A stretch of 38,084 nucleotides of DNA from Oscillatoriales cyanobacterium (lineage in GTDB: Bacteria > Cyanobacteriota > Cyanobacteriia > Cyanobacteriales > Laspinemataceae), in NCBI GenBank assembly GCA_011390955.1, contig JAABRM010000068.1, positions 1-38,084 of the forward strand, written 5' to 3'. The position numbers and the translations under genes are program-made. Positions 8,268 to 15,815 of the stretch are shown here, piece after piece (position 1 is the first letter of the stretch; every line of letters begins with the position of its first letter). The notes beneath the pieces are model-generated. The model was given only the letters and a program-made list of their open reading frames with translations, did no database searches and was not told where the DNA came from.

Positions 8268-8591
8268 TTAACGCCAATGCCGATTTTCTAAATCTCGGAT
8301 CTGTCGTTCCAGACGATCCAGCCGTCCCCGTAGTTCATCCATCTCCGCTTGGCGCGGCACCCCAATATCCTGCATTAAATTGCGGATTTGCCGTTCCATC
8401 TGCGCTTCAAAATTACCTTGTTCAGATTTAATATTCTGCATCAGATCGTCTACAAAATGCTGCGCTTGATCGGGATTGATTTTGCCATCTTGAACCCACT
8501 GATCGCTGACTTCTTTGAGTTTATCTGCCACCAAGGAGGTGGTGCCAATGCCGATCATCAGGAGTTGTTTGATTAAATTATTGCTATCCAT
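8268..8591 (-). CDS. phasin-like coiled-coil protein
   Basis: A 107-residue helical protein. It begins with an amphipathic segment (NNLIKQLLMIGIGTTSLVADKL), continues with an acidic helix (QAQHFVDDLMQNIKSEQGN) and ends in a charged heptad-rich coiled coil (ELRGRLDRLERQIRDLENR). This layout and length match the cyanobacterial phasin/PhaI-like family, whose members coat polyhydroxyalkanoate granules; whether this organism makes them cannot be seen here. The start is an ATG at 8591 with GGAT about nine bases ahead. Flanked by nblS downstream and the FKBP gene on the same strand, with gaps of 250 and 195 bp. Confidence 0.6.
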   Translation of the reverse strand: MDSNNLIKQLLMIGIGTTSLVADKLKEVSDQWVQDGKINPDQAQHFVDDLMQNIKSEQGNFEAQMERQIRNLMQDIGVPRQAEMDELRGRLDRLERQIRDLENRHWR

Positions 8592-8847
8592 CCGCTATCA
8601 TCCTTTAAATTATTCAAAAATAAGGTTTTTTTTCAATTACTCAACCATGTCCCTTGGTCTGTTTGTGCAATATCTTATGCATTCAGGGATTCATTATTGG
8701 TTAACTATGGCTGAATGTTGAACGCGATCGCTATGTCTATTCTGTCATAGAGAATTCATCCACGATGACTGCCTGGGGATCTTATCCCTTGCCTCCAGGG
8801 GTCTAAATTGTTTTACACTCTGGGGAAACAGGTAATCCGGTGAATAT

Positions 8848-11037
8848 TTACATTTTCTGGCTAATTTTTTCGGGAGAAGCGATCGCCGCATCCACCGTTT
8901 CCTGATGGAAAATCGGCTGAAAATTCTCTGGCTTGGACTGATTTATCTCTTCTTCAAAAACGGCCAGATCGAACCAAAAAGTAGTTCCTACCCCCACCTC
9001 ACTAATTAAGTTAATTTTACTATGGTGCTTGTCCATAATATTCTTCACAATCGACAAACCCAGACCCGTTCCTTCCAAAGTATGTACCCGATTTTCCACC
9101 CGGAAAAAGCGGTCAAAAATTGCCTCTTGGTCTTCGGGATCGATGCCGATACCCGTATCGGAAACCTCAATGCGAACCACTTTTTTCGTCTCTTGAGTTT
9201 CCGCTGTTTTGTCTGTGGACAAGGCAAAACGAATACTCACCTGGGGATCTTCTAGGAGATAGGCCCGAATCATCACCTTGCCCCCGGAGGTGGTGAACTT
9301 CAAGGCATTACCAACTAAATTGGCAAAAACTTGCAGTAATAAATCATAGTTACCGACCACAGGAGGCAAATTTGGGCTAAGTTCTTGGCAGAGTTGAATA
9401 CCTTTATCTCTGGCATTCAACTGATAAGTCCGCAGAGTTTGTTCCACATTTTGCGCCAAATCAATCCCTTCAAAGTTATATACTCGTGCCGATTCTAGTC
9501 GCGAAAGATCCAAAACATCGTTGACTAATCGAGTGAGGCGATCGGTTTCATTGTTAGCGGTTTCTAAGAACTCACGCCGTTCTTTGGCTGTCAGTTCTTC
9601 TCCGTAATCATGCAAAGTTTCGATGAAAGATTTGATATTAAACAGCGGGGTTCTCAGTTCATGGGAAACATTACTAATAAATTGACTTTTTGCTTCGTTG
9701 AGTTCAACTTCGCGAGTAATGTCCTGAATCGTCATGGCAATGCCTTTGAGACTATCACGATAGTGATGAAGGCCGATATTACATTTGAAAGAGTCTTGAT
9801 AGAGGGTACATTCGGTGGCGGTCGGTCGTTGGGAAGAGGTACAAGTATTTTCGTGATGGTAAGTACAGGTTTGACACAACGGTTCATCTCCAGGGGCTTT
9901 GTGGAGTAATACGGTGGTCAGGAGAATGCGGACAGTGCGTCGGGTTGGTTCCGTGAGGCTGATTCTAAATTCCGCCCCTTCGCGATCGCCCGCCGCAATT
10001 TCATACAAAGGTCGGGTTAATTTTACCGTCACTGCCGAGGGTAAACAATGCAGCACATTTTCACCGATGATACTGCTGCCTTGCCAGCCAAAAAATACTC
10101 TCGCTCTCGGATTCACTAAAATCACTTGTAAATTCGTATCGATGAGCACTGCCCCATCAGCGATCGTCGAAACCAAGGTTTCTAACTTAGCCTTTTCTGC
10201 GGTCATCTCCTCGATATTTTGGGCTGCGTAATTTTCCAAGCGTTCGGCCATTTCATTAAAGCTACAAATTAATTCACCCAGTTCTCCGCCAAAAGGTAAA
10301 TCAATCCGCTGCTTAAAATTACCGGCGGCAATATTTTTCACCCCCAGCAATAACTCTTTAATCGGTTTAGTAATATTTAGGGCATTAAACACCGCCCCCA
10401 AAATCACCATCACCCAAATCGAGACAAACACAGCAATGGTGACATCCCTGGTCAAATGAGAGGAAGCCACCACCGTAGGATTGGGGTTAATCCCGATCGC
10501 CAATACTCCTAGATATTGCTCATCATGGATCAACGGCACAAAAACATCGGTCACTTCTCCTGCTGGAGTCTGGTGTTGGCGTACCATTGGCAAATCAGAA
10601 TTGGTAGCAAAGCCTTCCGGTAACTGAATCCGCCGTTGCAGCATCAGGGAATTTTGCACCTGTGATTCTGAGAAAGGAATTCCCAAGAATATTTGTCCTT
10701 GAGGGTCGGCATACAGCATATAACGCACGCTGGTCGTGCTGCTGTAAAAACGGTGGGAAAAGCGGGCAACTTCTGTCTCGTTGTGTTCCGCAATCAAGGG
10801 CGCCACATTACTTGCCAACAATAAGCCTAGATCCCGACCAAAGCGGGTATCATTCATCCTGGCATCATCTTGGATCGTATTGACAGCCCAAAATGTCAGG
10901 CCACTCATAATTAAAGAAACCACCAAGGTGGCCGCAGCCATTAGTTTGGTCTGGAGGGTGAACTCAGACCACCAGCTTGTAATAATTTGTTTGATCTGTG
11001 TGAGTAGAGCCACCAAGCTTAATCCTACCCCGTGCAA
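8848..11037 (-). CDS. nblS: NblS/Hik33/DspA sensor histidine kinase
   Basis: The conserved cyanobacterial kinase for high light, cold, osmotic and nutrient stress, known to act with RpaB-type regulators. The 729-residue protein has TM helix 1 (about 34-54), a periplasmic sensor region, TM helix 2 (about 197-220) and HAMP (about 220-275). A PAS domain follows (about 285-440) with a five-Cys insertion (LCQTC, NTC, TEC, FKC). Then come HisKA with the phospho-His in VSHELRTPLF, the N box FANLVGNALKF, the G1 box DTGIGI, the F box FDRFF and the G2 box GTGLGLSIV. The sequence FTLQTKLMAAATLVVSLIMSGLTFWAVNTI is NblS-specific. The frame opens at TTG 11037; a GTG at 11013 with GGGGTAGGATT upstream is an equally plausible start. 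Confidence 0.93.
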   Translation of the reverse strand: MHGVGLSLVALLTQIKQIITSWWSEFTLQTKLMAAATLVVSLIMSGLTFWAVNTIQDDARMNDTRFGRDLGLLLASNVAPLIAEHNETEVARFSHRFYSSTTSVRYMLYADPQGQIFLGIPFSESQVQNSLMLQRRIQLPEGFATNSDLPMVRQHQTPAGEVTDVFVPLIHDEQYLGVLAIGINPNPTVVASSHLTRDVTIAVFVSIWVMVILGAVFNALNITKPIKELLLGVKNIAAGNFKQRIDLPFGGELGELICSFNEMAERLENYAAQNIEEMTAEKAKLETLVSTIADGAVLIDTNLQVILVNPRARVFFGWQGSSIIGENVLHCLPSAVTVKLTRPLYEIAAGDREGAEFRISLTEPTRRTVRILLTTVLLHKAPGDEPLCQTCTYHHENTCTSSQRPTATECTLYQDSFKCNIGLHHYRDSLKGIAMTIQDITREVELNEAKSQFISNVSHELRTPLFNIKSFIETLHDYGEELTAKERREFLETANNETDRLTRLVNDVLDLSRLESARVYNFEGIDLAQNVEQTLRTYQLNARDKGIQLCQELSPNLPPVVGNYDLLLQVFANLVGNALKFTTSGGKVMIRAYLLEDPQVSIRFALSTDKTAETQETKKVVRIEVSDTGIGIDPEDQEAIFDRFFRVENRVHTLEGTGLGLSIVKNIMDKHHSKINLISEVGVGTTFWFDLAVFEEEINQSKPENFQPIFHQETVDAAIASPEKISQKM

Positions 11038-11089
11038 GGAGATGACGAGTATTCAATAGTCATAAGGATGGTAACAGATCGTCTAGTTA

Positions 11090-11457
11090 TTGAACAAGCA
11101 AAAATTGTTATCTGTTATTTGTTATTTGTTATTTATTGGTTGTTTGTTGGGGAACGGGGAACAGTTATCAGGCAACGGGGAACAGGGAAAGTGAAAAGTG
11201 GTAGGGGCGAATGGCCATAAGGCCTGACGGCATGGGCTCCGCAAGGACGCCCGTACAAAAGAAGTATCACTATTCACTATTCACTATTCACTATTCACTA
11301 TTCACCACTGTTCCCTGTTCCCTATTCCCTGTTCCCTAACCAACAACATGCATAATCCCTACCCAACAACCACCAACTAACAACCAACAACCAACAACCA
11401 ACAACCAACAACCACCAACCAACAACCAACAACCAACAACCAACAACTAATCACAAG
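11090..11457. repeat. nested palindromic island of heptanucleotide tandem repeats
   Basis: No gene is seen in this 0.4-kb gap between purD and nblS. The left side carries GTTATTT repeats, GGTTGTTTGTTGG, GGGGAACAGGGAA and GTGAAAAGTG. The centre (11203-11256) is GTAGGGGCGAAT...CGCCCGTAC. The right side carries TATTCAC x5 (11271-11305), GTTCCCT-type x4 (11310-11337) and CCAACAA-type units (11379-11450). The right classes are the reverse complements of the left classes in mirrored order; for example GGGAACAGGGAA (11178-11189) pairs exactly with 11311-11322. All units are 7 bp, like the STRR repeats of filamentous cyanobacteria. Confidence 0.8.
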
Positions 11458-12744
11458 TTATAGATTTTTCACCCGATAACCAATGTCTCGGCGACAATAA
11501 GCCCCTTCAAATTCGATACAATCCACCGCCTGATAAGCATTGGCTAAGGCTTCGTCAAAATTACTGCCGATCGCTGTGATGCCTAAAACCCGACCGCCAT
11601 CAGTGACGATCTCCCCTTCAGACGAGAGTTTTGTCCCGGCATGAAAAACGATCGCCCCAGTATCAGCGGCTTTGTCCAAACCGGCGATCGCTTTTCCTTT
11701 TTCATAACTGCCGGGATAACCGGCAGAAGCCATCACCACACAACCGGCAGCCCCTGGTTTCCATTGAATTGGCAGCATTTCCTGCAAGCGTTTTTCCACA
11801 CAAGCCAACATCAAATCTTCTAAGGGGGTTTCCAGTAACGGCAGAATAGCTTGAGTTTCGGGATCCCCAAAGCGACAGTTAAATTCCAACACCTTGAGAT
11901 CCCCATTGGGGGCAATCATCAAGCCCGCATAAACAACCCCACAGTAATCAATGCCGCGATCGCGGAAAGCCTTGATCGTCGGTTCAAGCACTTCTTGCTG
12001 AATTCTTTCTTGAAGGGCCGGGGTGACAATGGGAGTTGGGGTGTATGCACCCATGCCGCCCGTATTTGGCCCGGTATCTCCTTCGCCCACTTGTTTATGA
12101 TCTTGAGCCGCTAACAAAGGCACCACCGTTTTCCCATCAGTCAGGGCTAATACCGAAGCCTCTTGACCGGGTAAAAATTCTGAAATCACCACAGCTTCAC
12201 CGGCAGACCCAAAGGCACCGCCAAAGGCTTCGGCGATCGCTGCTTCTGCCTCCGCGATCGTTTGTGCCACCGTCACCCCCTTGCCCGCTGCCAAACCATC
12301 AGCCTTAATCACAATTGGCACGGCTTGCTCACGCACATAAGCGATCGCTGCATCGATTTGGGTATGGGTGTACACTGCGGAAGCGGCGGTAGGAATTCCC
12401 GCTTCTTGCATCAAAGCATGAGCCCAAGACTTACTTGCTTCAATTTGAGATCCAGTTTGGGTCGGCCCAAACACTTTCAAATTATGGGCTTGGAGGAAAT
12501 CCGTAATTCCCAACGCCAGAGGCACTTCTGGCCCCACCACCACCAAAGAAACATCCGACGCCAAAGCACAATCCTTAATCCCTTGGAAGTCATCCACCGC
12601 CACCGGATAATTTTGGCACCCCGGCATCATCGCCGTCCCCCCATTTCCTGGGGTACAGATCACCTGCTCTACTTTATTTGATTGCAGCAGTTTCCAAGCC
12701 AGGGCGTGTTCGCGCCCTCCATTGCCAACGACTAAAACTTTCAC
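11458..12744 (-). CDS. purD: phosphoribosylamine-glycine ligase (GAR synthetase)
   Basis: Joins glycine to 5-phosphoribosylamine with ATP in de novo purine synthesis. From GTG 12744 the protein is 428 residues, the normal PurD length. Seen are the N-terminal KVLVVGNGGREHALAWKL, the ATP-grasp region with VIKADGLAAGKGV (about 145-158), FLPGQEASVLALTDG and DHKQVGEGDTGPNTGGMGAY, and the metal-binding end NCRFGDPETQ. I chose GTG 12744 because GAGGGA lies six bases upstream and the next residues are the canonical N-terminus. The upstream TTG at 12762 would add six unrelated residues. The start lies beside the (ATTCGTT)n heptamer run that separates it from the photolyase gene. Confidence 0.96.
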   Translation of the reverse strand: MKVLVVGNGGREHALAWKLLQSNKVEQVICTPGNGGTAMMPGCQNYPVAVDDFQGIKDCALASDVSLVVVGPEVPLALGITDFLQAHNLKVFGPTQTGSQIEASKSWAHALMQEAGIPTAASAVYTHTQIDAAIAYVREQAVPIVIKADGLAAGKGVTVAQTIAEAEAAIAEAFGGAFGSAGEAVVISEFLPGQEASVLALTDGKTVVPLLAAQDHKQVGEGDTGPNTGGMGAYTPTPIVTPALQERIQQEVLEPTIKAFRDRGIDYCGVVYAGLMIAPNGDLKVLEFNCRFGDPETQAILPLLETPLEDLMLACVEKRLQEMLPIQWKPGAAGCVVMASAGYPGSYEKGKAIAGLDKAADTGAIVFHAGTKLSSEGEIVTDGGRVLGITAIGSNFDEALANAYQAVDCIEFEGAYCRRDIGYRVKNL

Positions 12745-12762
12745 TGGGTTTCCCTCAAACAA

Positions 12763-12803
12763 TTATTCGTTATTCGTTATTCGTTATTCGTTATTCGTTA
12801 TTC
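12763..12803. repeat. (TTATTCG)n heptamer tandem repeat at the photolyase 3' end
   Basis: Five consecutive TTATTCG units plus a partial sixth fill the purD-photolyase gap. The run continues across the photolyase stop codon: read on the minus strand, ATGAATAACGAATAA encodes the last residues Met-Asn-Asn-Glu and the stop. It is the same 7-bp class of repeat as at 11090-11457. Confidence 0.8.
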
Positions 12804-14269
12804 ATCACTTCTTCTTCATCGGTGATGTCAGCGTTTTTCATTTTGCTTTGCTGGTAAAGCTGCTTAAATTTCTGCTGCTGCTGTTGGTGATCCACAATCG
12901 GCTCTGGATAGTTAGCAGCTTCTCGTTTGTCTGCGGGAATTTTACCCGTGATGAGAAACTTAGGATCCACGCGGCTGAGTTCTGGGAGCCAGCGCAGAAT
13001 ATATTCCGCATCGGGATCAAATTTTTTCGCCTGAGAAGCGGGGTTAAAAATTCTAATCGGTTTCGGATCCATGCCACTAGAAGCGGTCCATTGCCAACCC
13101 CCGTTATTAGCGGACAAGTCCCCATCAATCAGGGTTTGCATAAAGTATTTTTCGCCCCACTGCCAATTGATGATTAAATCTTTGGTCAGGAAACTGGCGA
13201 CAATCATCCGACAGCGATTATGCATCCAGCCGGTTTCATTCAGTTGGCGCATGGCCGCATCAACGATCGGATAGCCGGTACGTCCTTCGCACCAAGCTTG
13301 GAAATATGCTGAATTATTGTCCCAGGGGAAATTTTTCCAAGCAGCGCGGTATGGCCCATCGGCCAATTCCGGGAAATAATACATAATATGTTGATAAAAC
13401 TCTCGCCAAGCCAGTTCTTGTTGCCAAGTTCGGATATTCAAGCGAGCTTCATCACTGCGGCATTCACTCCAAGCTGTCTCGATCGCCGCCCAAACATTTC
13501 TAATGCCAATCACGCCAAATTTCAAGGCGGCACTGAGTTGCGAGGTGCCGGGGATATCGGGAAAGTCTCGTTGTTTGTCGTAGGCCAAAATCTTGCCACG
13601 GCAGAAATCTTCCAGTTGAAGTTGGGCGGCTCTTTCCCCAGGAGCCTGCACCAATGGCCAATCCCAAATAAATCCTAAGTCTTTGGCCGTGGGAATACGA
13701 GCGATCGCCCCAGCATTGTGGGCAGCGGCCAACTCGTCAGCACTCAAAGCCGCCATTCGTGGCAGTTCTGGCATCGGTGCCGCCTTATTTTTCCGACTCC
13801 AGTTTTTCCAAAACGGCGTGTAAACCGTGTAAGGTTTACCCATGCCAGTGATTACCATTCCCGGAGGTAATAGAAGCTGATCCCAAAAGGTGTTTACTTC
13901 GATGCCTTTTGCTTGGAGGGCAGCTTCAACCTTTCGATCTCGATGTTTTGAGTAGGGTTCAACATCAGAGTTCCAATAAACCGCCTTTGCCCCCAGTGCA
14001 ACCGCTAATGACGGGATAGCTCGATCTGGTTGGCCTTGAAGAATTAATAACTGACTTCCCATCCGGGCATAGTTGTCTTGCAATTCTTGCAAGCTACCAA
14101 GAGCGTAAGCCATCCTTGCCGGTGCTACGTCATCTCTCTCTAAAATATTCGGATCTAGGCAGAATACACCCACCACTTTGGGACTAACCTTGCGAGCATT
14201 TGTCAGTCCCACGTTGTCGGTTATGCGTAGATCCCGCCGGTGCCAAAATAAAATTACGCTATCAGCCAT
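12791..14269 (-). CDS. phrA: deoxyribodipyrimidine photolyase (class I CPD)
   Basis: Uses blue light to split cyclobutane pyrimidine dimers. The 492-residue protein has an N-terminal alpha/beta antenna domain (about 1-130, starting VILFWHRRDLRITDN). The helical FAD domain (about 200-470) has TSQLSAALKFGVIGIRNVW, WQQELAWREFYQHIM, GRTGYPIVDAAMRQLNETGW-type sequence with MHNRCRM, and DLSANNGGWQWTASSG near the C-terminus. The NN-GGWQW segment with Trp residues of the electron-transfer chain is typical of cyanobacterial 8-HDF-type CPD photolyases. The last residues MNNE and the stop codon come from the heptamer repeat downstream, so the C-terminal tail is probably variable between strains. Confidence 0.94.
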   Translation of the reverse strand: MADSVILFWHRRDLRITDNVGLTNARKVSPKVVGVFCLDPNILERDDVAPARMAYALGSLQELQDNYARMGSQLLILQGQPDRAIPSLAVALGAKAVYWNSDVEPYSKHRDRKVEAALQAKGIEVNTFWDQLLLPPGMVITGMGKPYTVYTPFWKNWSRKNKAAPMPELPRMAALSADELAAAHNAGAIARIPTAKDLGFIWDWPLVQAPGERAAQLQLEDFCRGKILAYDKQRDFPDIPGTSQLSAALKFGVIGIRNVWAAIETAWSECRSDEARLNIRTWQQELAWREFYQHIMYYFPELADGPYRAAWKNFPWDNNSAYFQAWCEGRTGYPIVDAAMRQLNETGWMHNRCRMIVASFLTKDLIINWQWGEKYFMQTLIDGDLSANNGGWQWTASSGMDPKPIRIFNPASQAKKFDPDAEYILRWLPELSRVDPKFLITGKIPADKREAANYPEPIVDHQQQQQKFKQLYQQSKMKNADITDEEEVMNNE

Positions 14270-14340
14270 TAGCTTAGATACGCTGAAATTCCTAAACTTT
14301 TAATCGTAGCATAGTTTTGTGCTAATTCTCCGCAGAAATA

Positions 14341-14592
14341 CAGGATTGGTCAGAGGGGTGTAGGGGAGCGGAGGGGCAGGGGAGCGGAGGGGCAGAGGTG
14401 CGGGGGAGAACAATTAACAATTGATAATTAACAATTGACAATTAAACATAATTATCAATTGTTAATTATCAATTATCAATTATCAATTATCAATTATCAA
14501 TTATTCACTCTCTCCTCTGCTCCTCTGCTCCTCTGCTCCTCTGCCCCCCTACACCCTACACCCTACACCCTCTCTCCCGCTCCCCTGCTCCC
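14341..14592. repeat. nested inverted-repeat island (GC-rich outer, AT-rich inner arms)
   Basis: The gap 14270-14619 contains no gene. The left outer arm is GGGGAGCGGAGGGGCAG-type repeats, the right outer arm CTGCTCCTCTGCTCC/ACACCCT repeats (GGGGCAGAGG at 14389-14398 pairs with 14538-14547). Inside, AATTAACAATTGATAATT (14412-14429) is the exact reverse complement of 14450-14467, followed by (AATTATC)n heptamers to about 14502. The order of repeat classes is mirrored about the centre as in the 11.1-11.4 kb island. Confidence 0.8.
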
Positions 14593-14593
14593 C

Positions 14594-14614
14594 AAAAAAC
14601 CCATCCTGGGTTAA
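14594..14614 (-). terminator. intrinsic terminator of the Nudix gene
   Basis: On the minus strand AACCCA (from 14612) and TGGGTT (to 14598) form a 6-bp stem with a GGA loop followed by a T-run, starting about eight bases after the Nudix stop codon at 14620. Confidence 0.6.
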
Positions 14615-14619
14615 TTAGG

Positions 14620-15168
14620 TTAAGTTAAAAAAGGACGAGCTAAGAAAAAACTAGCGATAGATTTAGCATCGATCAGTTCACCGCCTAAAATGGCTTTTTC
14701 TAATTCTTGAGGAGACATGAATACGAGTTCGATATCCTCATCATCATCTTGGGCCGGTGGGTTGGGTAATTTTTCTAAATTTTTGGCTAAGAAAGCATAG
14801 ATAATTTCGTCAGAATAACCGGGGGCTAAGACAAATTGACCTAAGTTTCTCCAACTATGGGCGCGGTAGCCGGTTTCTTCTTCGATTTCCCGTTTGACGG
14901 TGGTTTCTGGGTCTTCATCATGTTCTAAGGTTCCCGCCGGAAATTCTAAAATCCGCGATTCTACCGCAAAGCGATATTGTCTTAACAGGACGAGTTTGCC
15001 ATTGTTGGTGACGGGAATACAAAGGGCTCCACCGGGGTGCCGGATACATTCCCATTCTCCTTCTACACCATTGGGCAAGCGGAGAAGATTGACATCAAAA
15101 CCAAATTTTCGTCCAGAATAAGATAAACGATGTTTGATTAGTTGTGGTGGTTCATTACCAATTGACAT
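14620..15168 (-). CDS. Nudix hydrolase, ADP-ribose pyrophosphatase-like
   Basis: Hydrolyses a nucleoside-diphosphate-linked substrate; the ADP-ribose pyrophosphatase subgroup is the best guess. The 182-residue protein shows the full Nudix box, Gly-x5-Glu-x7-Arg-Glu-x2-Glu-Glu-x-Gly, in GTLEHDEDPETTVKREIEEE followed by TGY (about 78-101). The preceding ESRILEFPAGTLE and the following LAPGYSDEIIYAFLA blocks are the ADPRase-type surroundings. The start is ATG 15168 without a strong ribosome-binding site. A hairpin terminator follows the stop. Its true substrate cannot be told from sequence. Confidence 0.9.
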   Translation of the reverse strand: MSIGNEPPQLIKHRLSYSGRKFGFDVNLLRLPNGVEGEWECIRHPGGALCIPVTNNGKLVLLRQYRFAVESRILEFPAGTLEHDEDPETTVKREIEEETGYRAHSWRNLGQFVLAPGYSDEIIYAFLAKNLEKLPNPPAQDDDEDIELVFMSPQELEKAILGGELIDAKSIASFFLARPFLT

Positions 15169-15277
15169 AGAATTGTTTCGGGTTAAGTAGTGGGAAAAAG
15201 TATATTTTTACTGTAGCGATCGCTATTGGGTAAATCAAGGATAAATATGCTTGATTTTTCTGACTAAATTTAGCTTA

Positions 15278-15320
15278 ATTTTGCTGCATTTAGCTGCATT
15301 TGGCTGCATTTGGCTCAGAT
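15278..15320. repeat. short tandem repeat of GCTGCATTTG units
   Basis: About three to four 10-bp units (TTGCTGCATT, TAGCTGCATT, TGGCTGCATT, TGGCTCAGAT) lie in phase just after the end of the HMA gene. The 10-bp period matches one helical turn; no function is assigned. Confidence 0.5.
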
Positions 15321-15338
15321 TTATCCGTTTAGGTGCAG

Positions 15339-15533
15339 TTATTCAACGGTGTGACCGGCAGCAGCGATCGCTTCTTTAATTGCGGTTTCTGAAGCCTGAG
15401 TTTCTACCTGAACAACTTTGGTGGATAAATCAATGGTGACTTCGGCTCCGGCATCGACATTTTTGATGGTATTGGTGACGGTTTTGGCGCAAACTTCACA
15501 AACCATTGAAGTCACCTTCATTTCTAGGGTCAT
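15339..15533 (-). CDS. HMA-domain heavy-metal-binding protein (Atx1/CopZ-like)
   Basis: A 64-residue free-standing heavy-metal-associated domain, the size of copper chaperones. The metal site is Met-Val-Cys-Glu-Val-Cys near residues 11-16, matching the MxCxxC motif. The beta strand VTIDLSTKVVQVET and terminal AIAAAGHTVE complete the fold. GGAGG sits seven bases before the ATG at 15533, which I therefore chose over the TTG at 15539. The metal is likely Cu(I) by family, but Zn or others are possible. No copper ATPase is adjacent. Confidence 0.88.
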   Translation of the reverse strand: MTLEMKVTSMVCEVCAKTVTNTIKNVDAGAEVTIDLSTKVVQVETQASETAIKEAIAAAGHTVE

Positions 15534-15815
15534 GGTCAATCCTCCGCAAGGGTGATAAATTGTTGGGCTGCCAAATTAATTGATGACAGGAGATTTTTCG
15601 CTGTTTTATATCCCGGAACAGTTTAGCATTTATTACAAGGCAGGCGATCGCTGTTCATTAGATAATTCTTGACAAATATGGATCGTATCGTCGGAATCCT
15701 GGCGATCGCGCTTGAAGCTATTGCGTATAAAGAATTTTGGCGATCGCGCCATCCATCCCTGCCCGTAAAAATCAAAGCCCGTCTCTGTTGAAAACGTTCA
15801 AATCTTACATTCGCC

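Noticed and set aside
11379-11450. CCAACAA repeats considered as a CRISPR array
   Set aside because: Units are contiguous 7-mers without spacers or 25-40-bp repeats.
12722-13177. Long plus-strand frame over the purD start and photolyase 3' end
   Set aside because: Antisense shadow of phrA, opened by the TTATTCG heptamer (SLFVIRYSLFVI pattern).
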